Source: Poa pratensis (taxonomy: Eukaryota > Streptophyta > Magnoliopsida > Poales > Poaceae). Taken from it: a DNA stretch of 64,000 bases. A program made the position numbers and the translations under genes. Position 1 is the stretch's first letter; each line of letters begins with the position of its first letter. Shown piece after piece: positions 22,679 to 34,854 of this stretch. The stretch spans positions 7,151,045 to 7,215,044 of the forward strand of contig CAMZMU010000081.1 in the NCBI GenBank assembly GCA_947311845.1, written 5' to 3'. Under the pieces are notes generated by a model. The model saw only the letters and a program-made list of their open reading frames with translations, was not told the origin of the DNA and did no database searches.

Positions 22679-23871
22679 CAAGGTATACATATATAATGCC
22701 CCCTAGAGAGGGAGATTCTTGTGTCGAATTTGAAACGGATGCAAATGTTTGGACTTCTTCCATTATGTTGTTTCAATCGTGTTTGACCTCCTATCAATGT
22801 TTCAAGGTTATAGTTTGTGGTCATCTATCGGTCATTTAGCAGTTCTTTTTTCTTCTTTGGACATAAGCAAAAGATTTGTCCCATCCATCTATTAAGAGGA
22901 AGTGTTACAACAAAAATAAAAAAAGGATACTTGACAAAACACACCATAAGCGACCCAAAGAGATAACCACCAGTACATTTCATGGGCGAGGGCGAGCCCG
23001 ATATAAAAAAAATTCCCGAGGGCGGTCGGGATTACCGGTTACCGGAAAATCCCGACCGGTTACCGGACGAATTTAAAAGGCAAAATTTAAAAATTCAAAA
23101 AATTTGGTTCTTGATTTGACCATCTAATTAACTAGGGATTTTGTTAAAATTTAAATTTTCCAAAATTTTCTGGATTTTTTCATCGTTATGACCATTTCTC
23201 GAGGGTGGTCGGGATATCCGGTTACGACCGGTAACCAAAACCTTGCTCCTCACTATTGTTTGTTGCTAGGATAAGAGGTGCCATGGTGGTGGTACAAAAC
23301 AGTGCTATTACATTTTTTTCATATCTACCATGATTTGTGAATGACCTTTGGGGGTGTAAATCAATGAGGCCATCCAACTAGTGATATGCCATCCAAACTC
23401 CATTTCAAAAAAATGAGCCGCATACAGAATCCAAGGAGGTGTTTTTTCGGGAGCACCAGAAAAAATGGGCATATGCTCGATAGGCTTAGGGCACAACACG
23501 CTGGAGAGAAATCCTAGGATATTTAGATACATGCACCAGCAAACAACACGCTCGATATGCTTATAGTCTTTCGTAAACTAAAATTTGAAAACATTTTTAC
23601 TCTAAACCATAATCCGATCTATCTTTCAGTGTAGTCTTAGTTTCGATGGAAGCTGCAAAAGTAGTTCCCATGTATAATGTTTTTTCCTGTTAAAAGTTAC
23701 CATGTAGCACCACTCCATTTATACAAATTCACCACATGTAGTTACATTTCTTACTTTAGAAGAATAATTACACACCACATTTTATATACGAAAAAATCTC
23801 TCACCATGGTGGAGCATTCATCACATTATTTGCTAAAAACTATTATTTGGGCCAAATAACATGGAATTCAT
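22679..23871. other. Gene-free; ACCGGTTACCGG-rich repeat near 22985-23250
   Basis: Around 23025-23065 and 23205-23240 the motif GTCGGGATTACCGGTTACCGG recurs in both orientations (TCCCGACCGGTTACCGG), suggesting degenerate subterminal repeats of an unidentified element. Nothing else is supportable. Confidence 0.4.
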
Positions 23872-23873
23872 TT

Positions 23874-24228
23874 CACGATTCCATGGTGCACTTGTTTGGA
23901 TGTACTAGAATTGGATATCAGAATTCATTTGAGGATTCCAGCCGATTGACATTCCACGATTCCATGGTGCACTTGTTTGGATGTACTAGAATTGGATATC
24001 AGAATTCATTTGAGGATTCCAGCTGATTAACACGAAGCATTACGTGATTCCAGCCCAGACCCCTGTCATTCTCCAGGAATTCATTTCAGTTCAGGATTCC
24101 AAGTGGTCGCCAAACACGAATTATGGAATTCATTTCATTGGTTTTTGCAAATGAAATGATTGGGAATGTCATTTCAATTCATTTGCACCAAATGAATTGA
24201 AATGAGGGGTGCCAAACGAGCCCTTAGT
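23874..24228. repeat. 81-bp tandem duplication within MITE-like sequence
   Basis: CACGATTCCATGGTGCACTTG through TTTGAGGATTCCAGC occurs at 23874 and 23955, nearly identical. The surrounding region is rich in GGAATTCATTT and its inverse AAATGAATT and ends GGTGCCAAACGAGCCCTTA, the style of a Tourist/PIF-like MITE, but I could not define matching ends or a target duplication. Confidence 0.65.
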
Positions 24229-25348
24229 ACCCACCATGTTGATAGTATACTTACCAGAACATAATGGTGTTATTTAGTCGTAATTATCATGAGAATAGTG
24301 CATTTACAATATAATTTGTCGAAACGATATCAGTGAGTAGCTACCATCCAATGTATTAGCTAGATTATGCTTAGCATTAGCTAACAACACACATCGATAA
24401 AGTGATGTACTTACCAGAGACCACGATAAAACTTATCACTATGGTGTTCATGTACTTATTAGACTATGGTAACTTCTAATAGAATAGGATGGTAACTACA
24501 GAAAAGTCGCTTTCGAGGACAGGCTCCGTGGATCCTTTTTTTGAAAAACATTGTAATCGACATTTTGAAGTTTCAAAAAATTCCGAAAAGTATCCGAGAT
24601 GTTGAAAATGACATATTGTACGGTGCTGCAAAATTTTAACGCAGCGTAGTTTGCATTCCGGCATGCACAAAAATGAAAAATCCTGACAAATTTGAAGGTT
24701 TTCCGAATTTGCCTGTTCACTACCTAAAATACATAATATTTTGCTTAGGATCATGACACTTATTCTATGTTATAATATTATTTAAAAGCTTATTCTTGTT
24801 ATTATTTCCTGGGATCACATGCTAAATTTTAGAAAAAGATTAGCTGTCATTTTAGTTGACTCGGAGCTGAAATGATGAGTCTATGAGAATCCAGTCCTTG
24901 AAGATGACCCCAAGAATTAATAATTCCACCATTTCTCAAGTCTACTGACACCAACTTAATATATGAACTTATTTTATACATCAACATGATGTGCCTCCAT
25001 TGGAGTAAGCCCCTTTTTTTATTTGATACTCTTTGTGTTCTAACATATTGTTCTTGCTTTATTGTACTTCAAACAATCTTCTGTTTCAAATGAACAAATG
25101 GGTGATAAAATTTATGTCCTATATAATTATATTAACTCTAATTAAATATGAATGTACATATACATAGTGTGTGACGCGATTCAATTATTCAGGGTCATTA
25201 TTTTTACTACATGGACCTTAAGTTTTGCTTAAGTTGATACAATCACGTAATCATAATCTGCATCATAGTTCTTAGGCTTTTTTAAAGATGAAGTCCGACT
25301 TAGTACGATCTATGAGTCGTTGTGAAGACATTTCTCGGCGGTCATAGT
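24229..25348. other. Gene-free AT-rich stretch
   Basis: Includes a degenerate segment at about 24530-24720 (ATTTTGAAGTTTCAAAAAATT...) similar in style to 44750-45010, probably old DNA-transposon interior. No gene. Confidence 0.35.
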
Positions 25349-25516
25349 CAGGGGCGGAGGCAGGATTCACTAATTTTGGAGATTAGGGGGGGCCGGTTAA
25401 AGCAAATTTTCTAAATTATACACTGTTCATAATTTTTTAGCAAGAAATCTATGGTGTTAGGGGGGGGGGGGGGGGGGGGCCCAGGGCCCCTGCTGGTCCC
25501 CCTGTATCCGCCCCTG
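25349..25516 (+). mobile_element. hAT-type MITE with G20 run
   Basis: Ends CAGGGGCGGAGGCAG and, inverted, CAGGGGCGGATACAG; 8-bp target duplication GTCATAGT at 25341-25348 and 25517-25524. 168 bp, no coding capacity. It contains twenty consecutive G at 25460-25479. Confidence 0.92.
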
Positions 25517-25524
25517 GTCATAGT

Positions 25525-26269
25525 TCTTTCATAGATAGCTTGTTACACGGAGCACAATATTTCAGATTAGCACATGATAATATTTTGTTCCCTCGTTCGT
25601 AAGAATAGTTCATATCGTCTTAATGCAATATATATCTCTGAATGCACGTTGCATATATTATTGCCTTATGGTATTGGTGTGCTATTCATGTTGTTCATAT
25701 TGGACCACAAGAAGGAAATTTCTCCAATTTAGACCTGCTTCCAAAACCTACTTGAAAAAAAAAAATCTTATTATGAGAATTGGCAATAATCTGAACCTTG
25801 TGTTCCATATAGCAAACCCCGCATAGAGACAATATCTCTAAATGGCGCGGAAATTTCATGTTGTCCAATCAACCCAGAGTATGAGGATTTTCACTACATT
25901 ACATCGATCATTAACTGCTTTGCTCAACGCACAACGTTACAATCCATATGTCTACGGTGCTGTGTCCAATTATTTTGTTTTCATTTTCATACACTCATGG
26001 AACAATGAAGCACTATAAGTTTCCAATACATGTCCTGAGTATTTTCTCACCGCCCTCTTATGTACACATTTGGCACATAACCTTTGTATGATAACGTTGT
26101 ATAATGCATATTTAGGATGGTAATGAACTAAGAAAACAAATTTGGTTCATATTTTGAAGTTTTATGATAATGAAGCTAAGGACAATATCCCTAGCATGGA
26201 ACGAGCAGAAAGTGGAGTTCCATTCGGGAACACATAGTTTATACTATTTCTTAGTAACCATGTTTTTTT
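25525..26269. other. Gene-free AT-rich stretch
   Basis: A degenerate echo of the following duplication (GGATTTTCACTACATTACA at about 25881 and 26826) is visible. No gene. Confidence 0.35.
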
Positions 26270-27440
26270 TTTAGTTTTGTTTGAAAGTGAGATTGAACAG
26301 GTATTTTCTAATCTATCATTATATTATACGGAGTAGTCCTTAGGATTGCATTATAATCGATGACAAACATATTTTCAATAGTCTTTGGGTCTATCTAAGT
26401 CAACGTAGACTCAAATTTATTAAAGTCTCACTCACTTGAGAACTCATTCCAGTTACACTTTTCTGTCAGGAATAATACAAGTGGATGTGAGTTGCACTTT
26501 TCAAAGTTGACTAATATTTAGGAAACAGATATTTTTTCATGTTATATTTCCGTTTTGGCTCTCAATTTCCATCATTGGAACACCGTGTCGGCTTTATCAT
26601 TCATCACCCAACTTTCATCTCCTGCATTAACTCTCTGGATCCACATGGACCCCCTCGGCGAACTGGCACCACAGTCCATAAAAAACCGGAGCGCCGCAGA
26701 GTAAGAACTTGGCCAATGTCCTTTGTGCCTGCCCACCTTGGTAGCGCACCAGGTTGATCTCCCTCACCCGGTACGTCAGCAAGAACTTCGCCAACGTAGG
26801 AATTCATATGTCATCAGGGTAGGAAGATTTTCACTACATTACAACGATCCTTAACTTTGTTTGAAGTTAGATCGCACTAGTATTTTCGAATGTGCAGCAT
26901 ATTAGAGTCCTTAGGATTAAATTATAATCAAAGACAAACATATTTCTCAATAGTCTTTGGGTCTATCTAAGTCAAAATCGACTCAGATTTTTTAAAGTGT
27001 CACCTGAGGACTCATTCCAGTTGCACTTTCCTGCCATGAAAATTGCAGCTCATTCAGTTGCACTTTTCTATCAAGAAAAATACAAGTGGATATGAGTTGA
27101 GCTTTTCATGGTCGACTAAGATTTAGTAAAACGGATATTCTTTTCATCTTGTTATTGTTTTGAATTGTTAATGATCAATAACCATTCAGCACCAAAACGG
27201 ATGTGAGTACAGTTTTCCTTTTTGGCTATTAATTAATTTCCATCAACAGAACACGGTGTCGGCTTTATCGTTCATCACCCAACCTTTCATCTCCTGCATT
27301 AACTCGGTCTGGATCGACAAGGCCCTTCGGCGAACTGGCACCACAGTCGATCAAGAACCGGAGCGCTAAAGAGCAAGAACTTGGCCAAGGTCCTGTGCGC
27401 CCGCCCCCTTGGTAGTGCGCCAGGTTGATCTCCCTCACCC
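26270..27440. repeat. Tandem duplication carrying F-box/FBD remnants
   Basis: Two copies, offset 572 bp at GTCTTTGGGTCTATCTAAGT (26381 and 26953) growing to 671 bp at GGTTGATCTCCCTCACCC (26752 and 27423) because the second copy holds about 100 bp more. Both include the coding remnant described separately. Confidence 0.85.
26578..26807 (-). pseudogene. F-box/FBD-like C-terminal fragment, copy 1
   Basis: On the minus strand, translation in shifting frames gives pieces resembling REINL, LAKFL and MQEMK, matching the same region of copy 2 at 27250-27739. It is short and broken. Confidence 0.5.
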
Positions 27441-27739
27441 CGTACATCAAGCAAGGGACCGTGGAGATAGGCGCGTTGATGACGCTGTACCGGTTGTACT
27501 TGAGCAGCTCCCTCTCCTTGCACTCGTAGCGCTTGTCTTTGTCAATCTCAGGCTCTTTCGAAAATGAACGACAGCACCTCCAGGTACGGGGCGCAGCTGA
27601 GGATATAGTGCATGACGTCAGCGATGGTGTAGGCGTGGTCATGCAATAAGTGCCCCTGCAGACAGTGTGGATTTTGCTCATGCGCTATGACGTCCGGCAC
27701 CAATCTCTGCCGTTGCTTCGTCATATGGATCCGAGCCAC
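27250..27739 (-). pseudogene. F-box/FBD-like C-terminal fragment, copy 2
   Basis: Minus-strand pieces read HCLQGHLLHDHAYTIADVMH and YILSCAPYLEVLSFIFE, then after a frame change DKDKRYECKERELLKYNRYS, VINAPISTVPCLMYGVREIN and FLIDCGASSPKGL. Order and content resemble the C-terminal FBD-like part of grass F-box proteins (a domain thought to mediate substrate contact). No F-box or start is present; the fragment is a relic. Confidence 0.55.
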
Positions 27740-28329
27740 CGTGTTGACCAGAGCCCCACCTCTCCCGTATGTGCAGGGACGTCAGGTGTGCTATTATTGT
27801 TTAGTCCCGTATTCGCGAAAGATTCGGCCGACCTGGATTGTTTCTCTCTCCTTCTACGCATCAACTCTGGCAGAACAACCCTGTTTAGTGTTGCTAATCA
27901 CCGGTGACTAACTGAAGCGTGGGATGGGGATCTCGCGTCCCCGCCCATGGCCGGTGCGTGCGCGCCGCCGCCGGGATCTCCGCCGTCCGACCTCTGTTGC
28001 GACCGCCGCGACCGGATCCGGGACCCCCGCAGCGCCCTCTCTCGCCCGAGCTTATTCATTTTTCCTGCTTATTCATTTGTTTGCTTATTGGTGCGGGGCA
28101 GCATACCTTGACTTTCAATCCTGATTTTCTGCCGAAGGTGAGCACCTCCATTATCGATCTGTCTGTGGATATGTTCAGAGGAGGACGAAAGGAAGTTCGG
28201 CTTCATTGATACAGAAGGCCCATTTGTATGTCTTTTCAGTAGAAAAGGCCCCTTTGTATTTTTTATTCGTTCTGGACTGAGAACGTCTGGTTCGTGGTGG
28301 GGAGACGGGTGACTGTTTCAACCCAGATT
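27740..28329. other. No supportable gene
   Basis: A GC-rich patch (27930-28050) encodes only low-complexity frames. No recognised domain, repeat or boundary. Confidence 0.35.
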
Positions 28330-28572
28330 TTCATTCAAATCATTTCGAACAAGCAATGAAGGCAGAGTATTAATCTGATTGGTTCATGTGAACCGAAGCT
28401 TGATTCAACCCAGGCAGAGAGAAAATGTTAGAAGACAAACAAAAGATGTGTCTGCATGAATATATGCTCATCATCCCATATTTTCATACAAATCGTTTCG
28501 AACAAACAAAAGAAGGCAGAGTATTTATCTGATTGGTTCATGTGAACTGAAGCTTGTTTTCAACCCAGGCAG
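28330..28572. repeat. Tandem duplication, 154-bp offset
   Basis: ATTTTCAT.CAAATC.TTTC, AAGGCAGAGTATT and GATTGGTTCATGTGAAC (28377 and 28531) through CAACCCAGGCAGAGAG appear twice. Confidence 0.85.
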
Positions 28573-28589
28573 AGAGGATTTGTATACCC

Positions 28590-30770
28590 TAAAAATGTTG
28601 AAGGTATCTAACCGAAAACTATTAAAGATATCTAGAATCGAGATCATGGCTATCCAATCAGCGATGAAGATATCCAATATTTCAACAATAAGCGACGAAG
28701 ACATCGGCAAGAAGTTAGATGAATAACCGGCGTTGAATACCCGAAAATTGTTGAAGGTATCTAGGATCCGCATCATGGATATCCGGTGAAAAGTAATGAA
28801 GATATCCATGTGGTTCACGGATATGCGACGAAGACATCGACGATTGGTAACATAGACAACCGGTGATGGCTAACCGAAAATTATTGAAGATATCTAGACG
28901 TGAGAAACATGGACATCCCGGTTGTCTATGGTTGCACATGGCTTCATTCAAAAACCATGATGTCCAAAAAAACATGGATATCTCACCGCATACCCTTGGA
29001 TAACTTCTACTCCCTCCGTTCACAAAAGGATGTCTCAATCTTTTCTAGATTTGTATGTATATGTAGACATACTTTAGTGTGTAGATACATCCAATTTAAA
29101 TAAAGTTGAGACATCATTTTATGAACGGAGGGAGTAGAACATCACATGCAAAGCGATCGCTTGATATCAATATTATCATCGATGGTTACCCCGGCGATCA
29201 TGCTAGAACTTGGCCGCTTATCAATGATAGCAACACCGGTTGCCCGTGCGACCACGAGTCAGACCGCTCTATTACCCTATCGGAAACTCTTGGATATCTT
29301 CTAGTAGTGATGGCTAACCGAAAACTATTGAAGATATCTAGAATTGAGATCATGGCTATCCGATCAGCGACGAAGATATCCAATGTTTCGACGATAAGTG
29401 ATGAAGACATCGACAAGCGGTTACATGGATAACCTGCGTTGAATACCCGAAAATTGTTGAAGGTATCGAGGAAGACATCGACAAGCGGTTACATGGATAT
29501 GCGACGAAGTTTTCGACGATTGATAACATAGACAACCGGTGATGGTTAACCGAAAATTATTGAAGATATCTAGACGTGAGAACATGGACTTCCCTGTTGT
29601 CCATGGTTGCACATGGATACATTCCAAAAACCATGATGTCCAAAAAACATGGATATCTCACCGCATACCCTTGGATAGCTTCTAGAACATTACATGCAAA
29701 ACGATCGCTTGATATCGATATTATCATCGCTGGTTACCCCTACGATCGTGCTTGAACTTGGCCGCTTATCAATGATAGCAACACCGGTTGCCCATGCAAC
29801 CACGAGTCAGACCGCTCTGTTACCCTATCAGAAACTCTTGGATATCTTCTAGTAATGATGGCTAACCGAAAACTATTGAAGATATATATCTAGAATCGAG
29901 ATCATGGCTATCCAAGGGTTTTAAAAATATCCCAAAGGATCAACGATAAGAGACAAAGACATCGATAAGCGGTTACATGGATAACCGGCGTTGAATACCC
30001 AAAAAATGTTGAAGGTATCTAACCGAAAACTATTAAAGATATCTAGAATCGAGATCATGGCTATCCCATTAGCGATGAAGATATCCAATGTTTCAACGAT
30101 AAGCGGCGAAGACATCGACAAGCGGTTACATGGATAACCGGCGTTGAATACCCGAAAATTGTTGAAGGTATCTAGGATCCGCATCATGGATATCCGGTGA
30201 AAACAATGAAGATATCCATGTGGTTCACGGATATGCGACGAAGACATCGACGTTTGGTAACATAGACAATCGGTGATGGCTAACCAAAAATTATTGAAGA
30301 TATCTAGACGTGAGAACATGGACATCCCTGTTGTCCATGGTTGCACATGGATTCATTCCAAAACCATGATGTCCAAAAAACATGGATATCTCACCGCATA
30401 CCCTTGGATAGCTTCTAGAACATTACATGCAAAACGATCGCTTGATATCGATATTATCATCGCTGGTTACCCCTGCAATCGTGCTTGATCGTGCTTGAAC
30501 TTGGCCGCTTATCAATGATAGCAACACCGGTTGCCCGTGCGACCACGAGTCAGACCGCTCTGTTACCCTATCGGAAAACTCTTGGATATCTTCTAGTAAT
30601 GATGGCTAACCGAAAACTATTGAAGATATCTAGAATCGAGATCATGGCTATCCGATCAGCGACGAAGATATCCAATGTTTCGACAATAAGCGACGAAGAC
30701 ATCGACAAGCGGATACATGGATAACCGGCGTTGAATACTCGAAAATTGTTGAAGATATCAAGAGTCTTTT
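28590..30770. repeat. Three-unit tandem array rich in GATATC/GACATC motifs
   Basis: Landmarks recur three times: AAACTCTTGGATATCTTCTA at 29284, 29832 and 30576, and GATCGCTTGATATC at 29155, 29703 and about 30436. Units are therefore about 550 and 740 bp, differing by internal gaps. Within a unit, short modules such as TTGAAGATATCTAGA, GACGAAGACATCGAC, CATGGATATC and CATGGATAACC repeat every 25-40 bp, so the unit itself looks built from a smaller monomer. No supportable open frame. I do not recognise a named satellite. Confidence 0.85.
29010..29134 (+). mobile_element. Stowaway MITE inserted in array unit 1
   Basis: 125 bp, ends CTCCCTCCGTTCA and its inverse TGAACGGAGGGAG, TA on each side (29008-29009, 29135-29136). 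The other two array units read CTTCTAGAACATTACATGC uninterrupted at this place, giving natural empty sites. Confidence 0.95.
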
Positions 30771-31488
30771 GGATGTCACTAAAGACATCAAAGAGTTTTT
30801 TGGATGTCACTAAAGATATCCAAGAGTCTTCTGTGAAAACGAGTAACCACTCGGAGCCTCAAACAAAAACGATGAAGACAAGTGCTTAAAATGAGTAACC
30901 TCCGTTAGCATGAAAAGAAAAATGAGTAACCACCCAAAGCCTTGGTCGTTGGTTAATAACCATGGTTTAACAGGAAAATGATACATTCTATTAATTTCTG
31001 ACAATATTCCACTGGTACATTGCACAAATTTTGCTAGAAAAGGCACAAAAATAGAAAATGATGACAGTTGATCACGAGGTAATGAATCAAACTCCATCCC
31101 TATATCTGGTGCTATTACAAAAGCAGTTCTTCTCCCTTGAATCTCCTGACAACTTCCTCTTCATCTCGCATCAAAGAGTCCCGGCGCTGCATTAAATCAT
31201 TGATCAAGTTCCTGGTGCAAGAAGTGGCATAGCTAGAGAAAAATACACGTGCTTCACTAGTATGACTAGCTTAGGCCAGCACAGCACATTTCGACCCTTA
31301 TAATCCTACATAGTTAACTCACAGAAATCAATTAATCTTCCATGAAATTGTTCATTTCTATAGCATTTATCTAGCTAGGAGTAGTAATCGTCCTGAAACC
31401 TGAATTAAATCTCTTTCATGGAAACGCGTGAAGCTACGGTATCTGGATCCAACCAACCAGGTACAGTAGCCAAACGAATACTAAGCTA
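30771..31488 (-). other. Possible terminal exon of an unidentified gene
   Basis: On the minus strand around 31220-31125, after an acceptor-like TTTTTCTCTAG, a frame reads NLINDLMQRRDSLMRDEEEV and ends EELLL with a stop. It looks like a genuine charged C-terminal exon, but no partner exon was recognised with confidence. The rest of the stretch holds nothing supportable. Confidence 0.3.
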
Positions 31489-31581
31489 CTTCCTCCGATC
31501 CGGAAAAAGTGACGCAAAAACTATGCTATGTACGTACAAGTTTCTATACTAATGACGAACCTTAAATAGGATCGGAGGGAG
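31489..31581 (+). mobile_element. Stowaway MITE
   Basis: 93 bp with ends CTTCCTCCGATCC and inverse GGATCGGAGGGAG, TA at 31487-31488 and 31582-31583. Confidence 0.92.
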
Positions 31582-32832
31582 TATTAGATGTCCCGACAAA
31601 ATTTCCATAACAGTATGAAAACAGAGGATAACTAGAAAGCAAGTAGGAATGCACAAAACAATAACAAAAGGATGTCCTGATAGAAACTGAACATGAAAAT
31701 CAACAAAAATAAGAGTCTCAGATAACTGATCATATCAGACACCATACTCACATCGATCAAATAGGTGGCTTGAAATCAATTAAAAGGTGCTCGTGCATTT
31801 TTTTCACTTGATAGATAATCGCAATCCAAAGAACGTTCAGGCAGGTATAACAAAGTAATTACATAATCAGATGAAAACATAAGAACTTGAAGCTATATAT
31901 GAGGGAATTTCCTCAAACAGGCCATATACATGCAATACTTTCCCTCTGTAGAAGCATACACTAAGCACATCCTGCCCCTTTTAGTGGAGCACATCACATA
32001 AAAAAAATTGTGGAGCACATGCGACTCCTGTCCACATTCAATAAGATCTGGAGCAGCAACTGACGATTAAGGCATGAACTGGAAGAAGAAAACGAGGTGG
32101 GTGAACTTAGTCGAACGAGAAGGAAGATAAGCACCACCGCCGCGCCGTGGTCGTCACCGGAGAACGCCATCTACTCCGAGGTCGCTATCGGCTGAATCAG
32201 ATATGGATGGGGAACGGCTGGGTCTTGTTGACTCTCCTCTCCAAGGATTGGCGACGGGCACCCAAAAAATCTCGAATCCTGGGATGGAACCTCCATGCTG
32301 CAACACAAATCTGGTTCAGCTAAGATCCGATGTGCCAACAATATCGAATAGCGACCACTGGCGCACAGAAACTGACCTGAGGAGAAGATCCGTGAATCGT
32401 TCTTCCTTGCCATGGTGAAACATCAAGATCCGCCAGGGGGTGTCTCGTGGTCAGCAGCGAAGAAGAAGTTCGGGCTCTGGAATCTGGACTATTCGCCAGC
32501 GTCGGGAGCTCGAGGTTGCAGGAGGAACTGGAATTCAAAATCGAACTGGGATTGGGGTCCAGGAGGTTAACTACTCAGCTGCGGGACAGAATCGCTGTCA
32601 AATTCGAACAGGGGATGGGGTTCTGGCGGAATGGTTAGTTCCTAATCTGTGGGGGCCGGGAAGACCGTGCATACGGAGAATCATACGGGCGAGGCTGTAT
32701 TCGTTTCGCTAGGCACAGGGATGTCAGAAGTAGGGGTCAAAAGCAGGGGGGAGGTGGGCCTGGAGCGCTGATCCCCTTGCTGCATTGAACGCCAGAGATT
32801 GGTGCCGGGCGCCCTAGCGCATGGGCGGAAGA
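31582..32832. other. No clear gene; possible 5' exon near 32100-32170 (-)
   Basis: A minus-strand ATG at 32170 opens MAFSGDDHGAAVVLIFLLVR. With the possible terminal exon near 31200 it might belong to one small minus-strand gene, but splice sites in between are not convincing. Elsewhere only short frames. Confidence 0.2.
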
Positions 32833-33096
32833 TTATTCATGGTGTTGGAGGCGCAAGAATAACGGGAGTCCTGCGAAGCCGCCGATGCCGGAGCCAAGAC
32901 GAGCGGTCCTGACGTGCAGGTGCTTCGCCGTTTGAAAGCGGTAATGGACGAACGACGCGAGGTCGGAGAGCTTCTCCAAGGGCGAGGTTAGTGCCTGCCC
33001 GCAGATGTCGACAGTGCACGAAGTGAGAATTGGCACTACCAGGAACAAACGCCCAGACCCACCCAGTACGTACGTCTCCAGGAGTTGACTCTGCAC
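32833..33096 (-). pseudogene. F-box-protein-like fragment
   Basis: Minus strand: SDLASFVHYRFQTAKHLHVR followed by TARLGSGIGGFAGLPLFLRL. It resembles the leucine-rich mid-region of grass FBD-type F-box proteins but is short and isolated downstream of the F-box gene. Confidence 0.35.
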
Positions 33097-33204
33097 ATAC
33101 TAACACTTAAGTTTAGAATCACAATATAGCTTGCTAGAAAGGTGAATAAATTAAAATGATTAAATCCCAATCTTCTCGATTTCATCTTTGGAGTGGGAAG
33201 GCTA

Positions 33205-34764
33205 TTAACCTTTTTTCCTCTTTTGAGACAATTTGGCGATCAATCTTTCAACCTTGCCATTCATGTGCTCATGTATCCTGCCGTTTCCGTCGTCGATGTG
33301 CATTTCTTCTAGAACAATCGCATTCTCGGCAAAGAACTTGGTCAGCTTCGTGCCAAAACAGTTCGTCTTCTCCGGCAATATCGAAATCCACGCCGTAGTC
33401 AACACCATCGTCGTTTCAGTCTCCGCCGGGGAAAGCAATCTACGGCGCAGGAAATGCTGGATGGAGTTCTCGAGGTCGTCTCGAGATCTCTTTCCCAAGA
33501 ACTCCAGAGCGTGCTGAGACATTTTGGAAGAATTGCCCTTCACCGTGACCAGGTTCAACCGGAGGTCGCGGACCACGGGGCAGCAGCGGAGCAGGTTGGC
33601 GATGGCCACTGCCGCGTTCTTGGCCTTGGGCCTGTGTACTCCTTTGAGCTCGAGGCGCACGAGGCTGCGGAAAGGGCGCAGGAGACGGGCACGCTCCTCC
33701 GCTCCGAATCCGATGACGGCAATGTCCTCAAGGTTGGGCACGACCAGTTTCAGCTCCGTAACGCTGCGGAAGTCGTGAAGAAATTGCCAGAAGAATCGGG
33801 TGACATGGCGTGGATCCTCGTCTGTGCTAGAGTTGGACAGGAAGTGCAGGTCCGCCCGTGCCAATTCCGGCGGCAGCGGTCTCAGGGAGAGACTCCGGAA
33901 AAGTCCGTTGTACCTGAAGCGCCGCAGCCTGGGCGCGTCGATCTCGACGGCGAAGTCGCCTTGGCGCCAATTCCAGCCGCACCTGTCCTGCTGTCCAGCA
34001 CAAGAACCGTTGCTGCAGGACAGCAGAGGCGGAGTGCATCTTCTTTTTTCGGCAACGGCGGTGGAGGTGCGTTGTAGTAGTTGGAAGGGATTTCTTGCTC
34101 ACTGTCCTGTTCCCCGAGAACGACGGTCTCGAGGTGAATGTCGACGAGCCCCGGCGCGGCGTCGATGAATCGCTGGAGATGCGTGGGCGGCACGGAGCAT
34201 AGTTCTAGCCGCAGCGACACGAGCCGTGGCAACACGACGGCGGCCAGCGTCCTCTCGATGCCGCAGTTGGTAAGGTCCAGCACGCGGAGGGTCTCGGAAG
34301 GCAGCGTGCCGAACTGTTGTCCCCCATGGCTGTGACCGTGAGCTCCTCGACCCAGCGCGCCGCCGGGTGGGAGAGCAGGCGGGCGACCACGTATGCCTGC
34401 TCCGAACAATCCATGTCGCCGCAGTACAGAAACCTTTGGGTCGTTTCTTCGCTCTGGGATTCGACGCGGAGGTGAGCCTCGTGACGGGTTATTCGACAGC
34501 GTTGAGCGCTGCCTTGGCGGCGGACAAGAAGGCTGCGCGTTGTGAGAGGAGGCTGGCCTTTTCATCTTCATATTCACTTCGCATAGTGCTCCTGGTGATC
34601 TCGGCGACACGCACCTCGAGGTTGACTGCGTCCGAGGAGCGCCAGACCGACCGGAAACGCCGCGAGAGGGCACCGGTGGACGCGGCTTCCCTGGCGGGGG
34701 CGAAGTGGAGTATGCGCAGGAGGAGATCGTCGGAGAGCTCCATGAGGCGGTCGCCCCCGGCCAT
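33205..34764 (-). CDS. F-box/LRR-type protein gene, three frame breaks
   Basis: Starts at 34764 with an F-box (LMELSDDLLLRILHFAPARE, AASTGALSRRFRSVWRS), the SKP1-binding module of SCF ubiquitin ligases. Leucine-rich segments follow (ARWVEELTVTAMG, LRVLDLTNCGIERTLAAVVL, PRLVSLRLELCSV, APRLRRFRYNGLF, VTELKLVVPNLEDIAVIGF) and an end KFFAENAIVLEEMHIDDGNG to a stop at 33205; the whole would be about 510 residues, normal for plant F-box/FBD proteins. Breaks near 34500, 34322 and 33990 each fit loss of one base, the first two in A or G runs. A shortened stretch near 33400 suggests a small in-frame deletion relative to the 21950-22678 paralogue. No intron. It is either a recent pseudogene or a real gene with sequence errors. 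Confidence 0.7.
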
Positions 34765-34854
34765 CGTTCACGTCGGTGGCGGCTCTGATCGACAGGATTT
34801 TGTGCACATGGATCTGGATGGGATTGCAATTGCAGGCCTCCTCCCCCGATGCGG

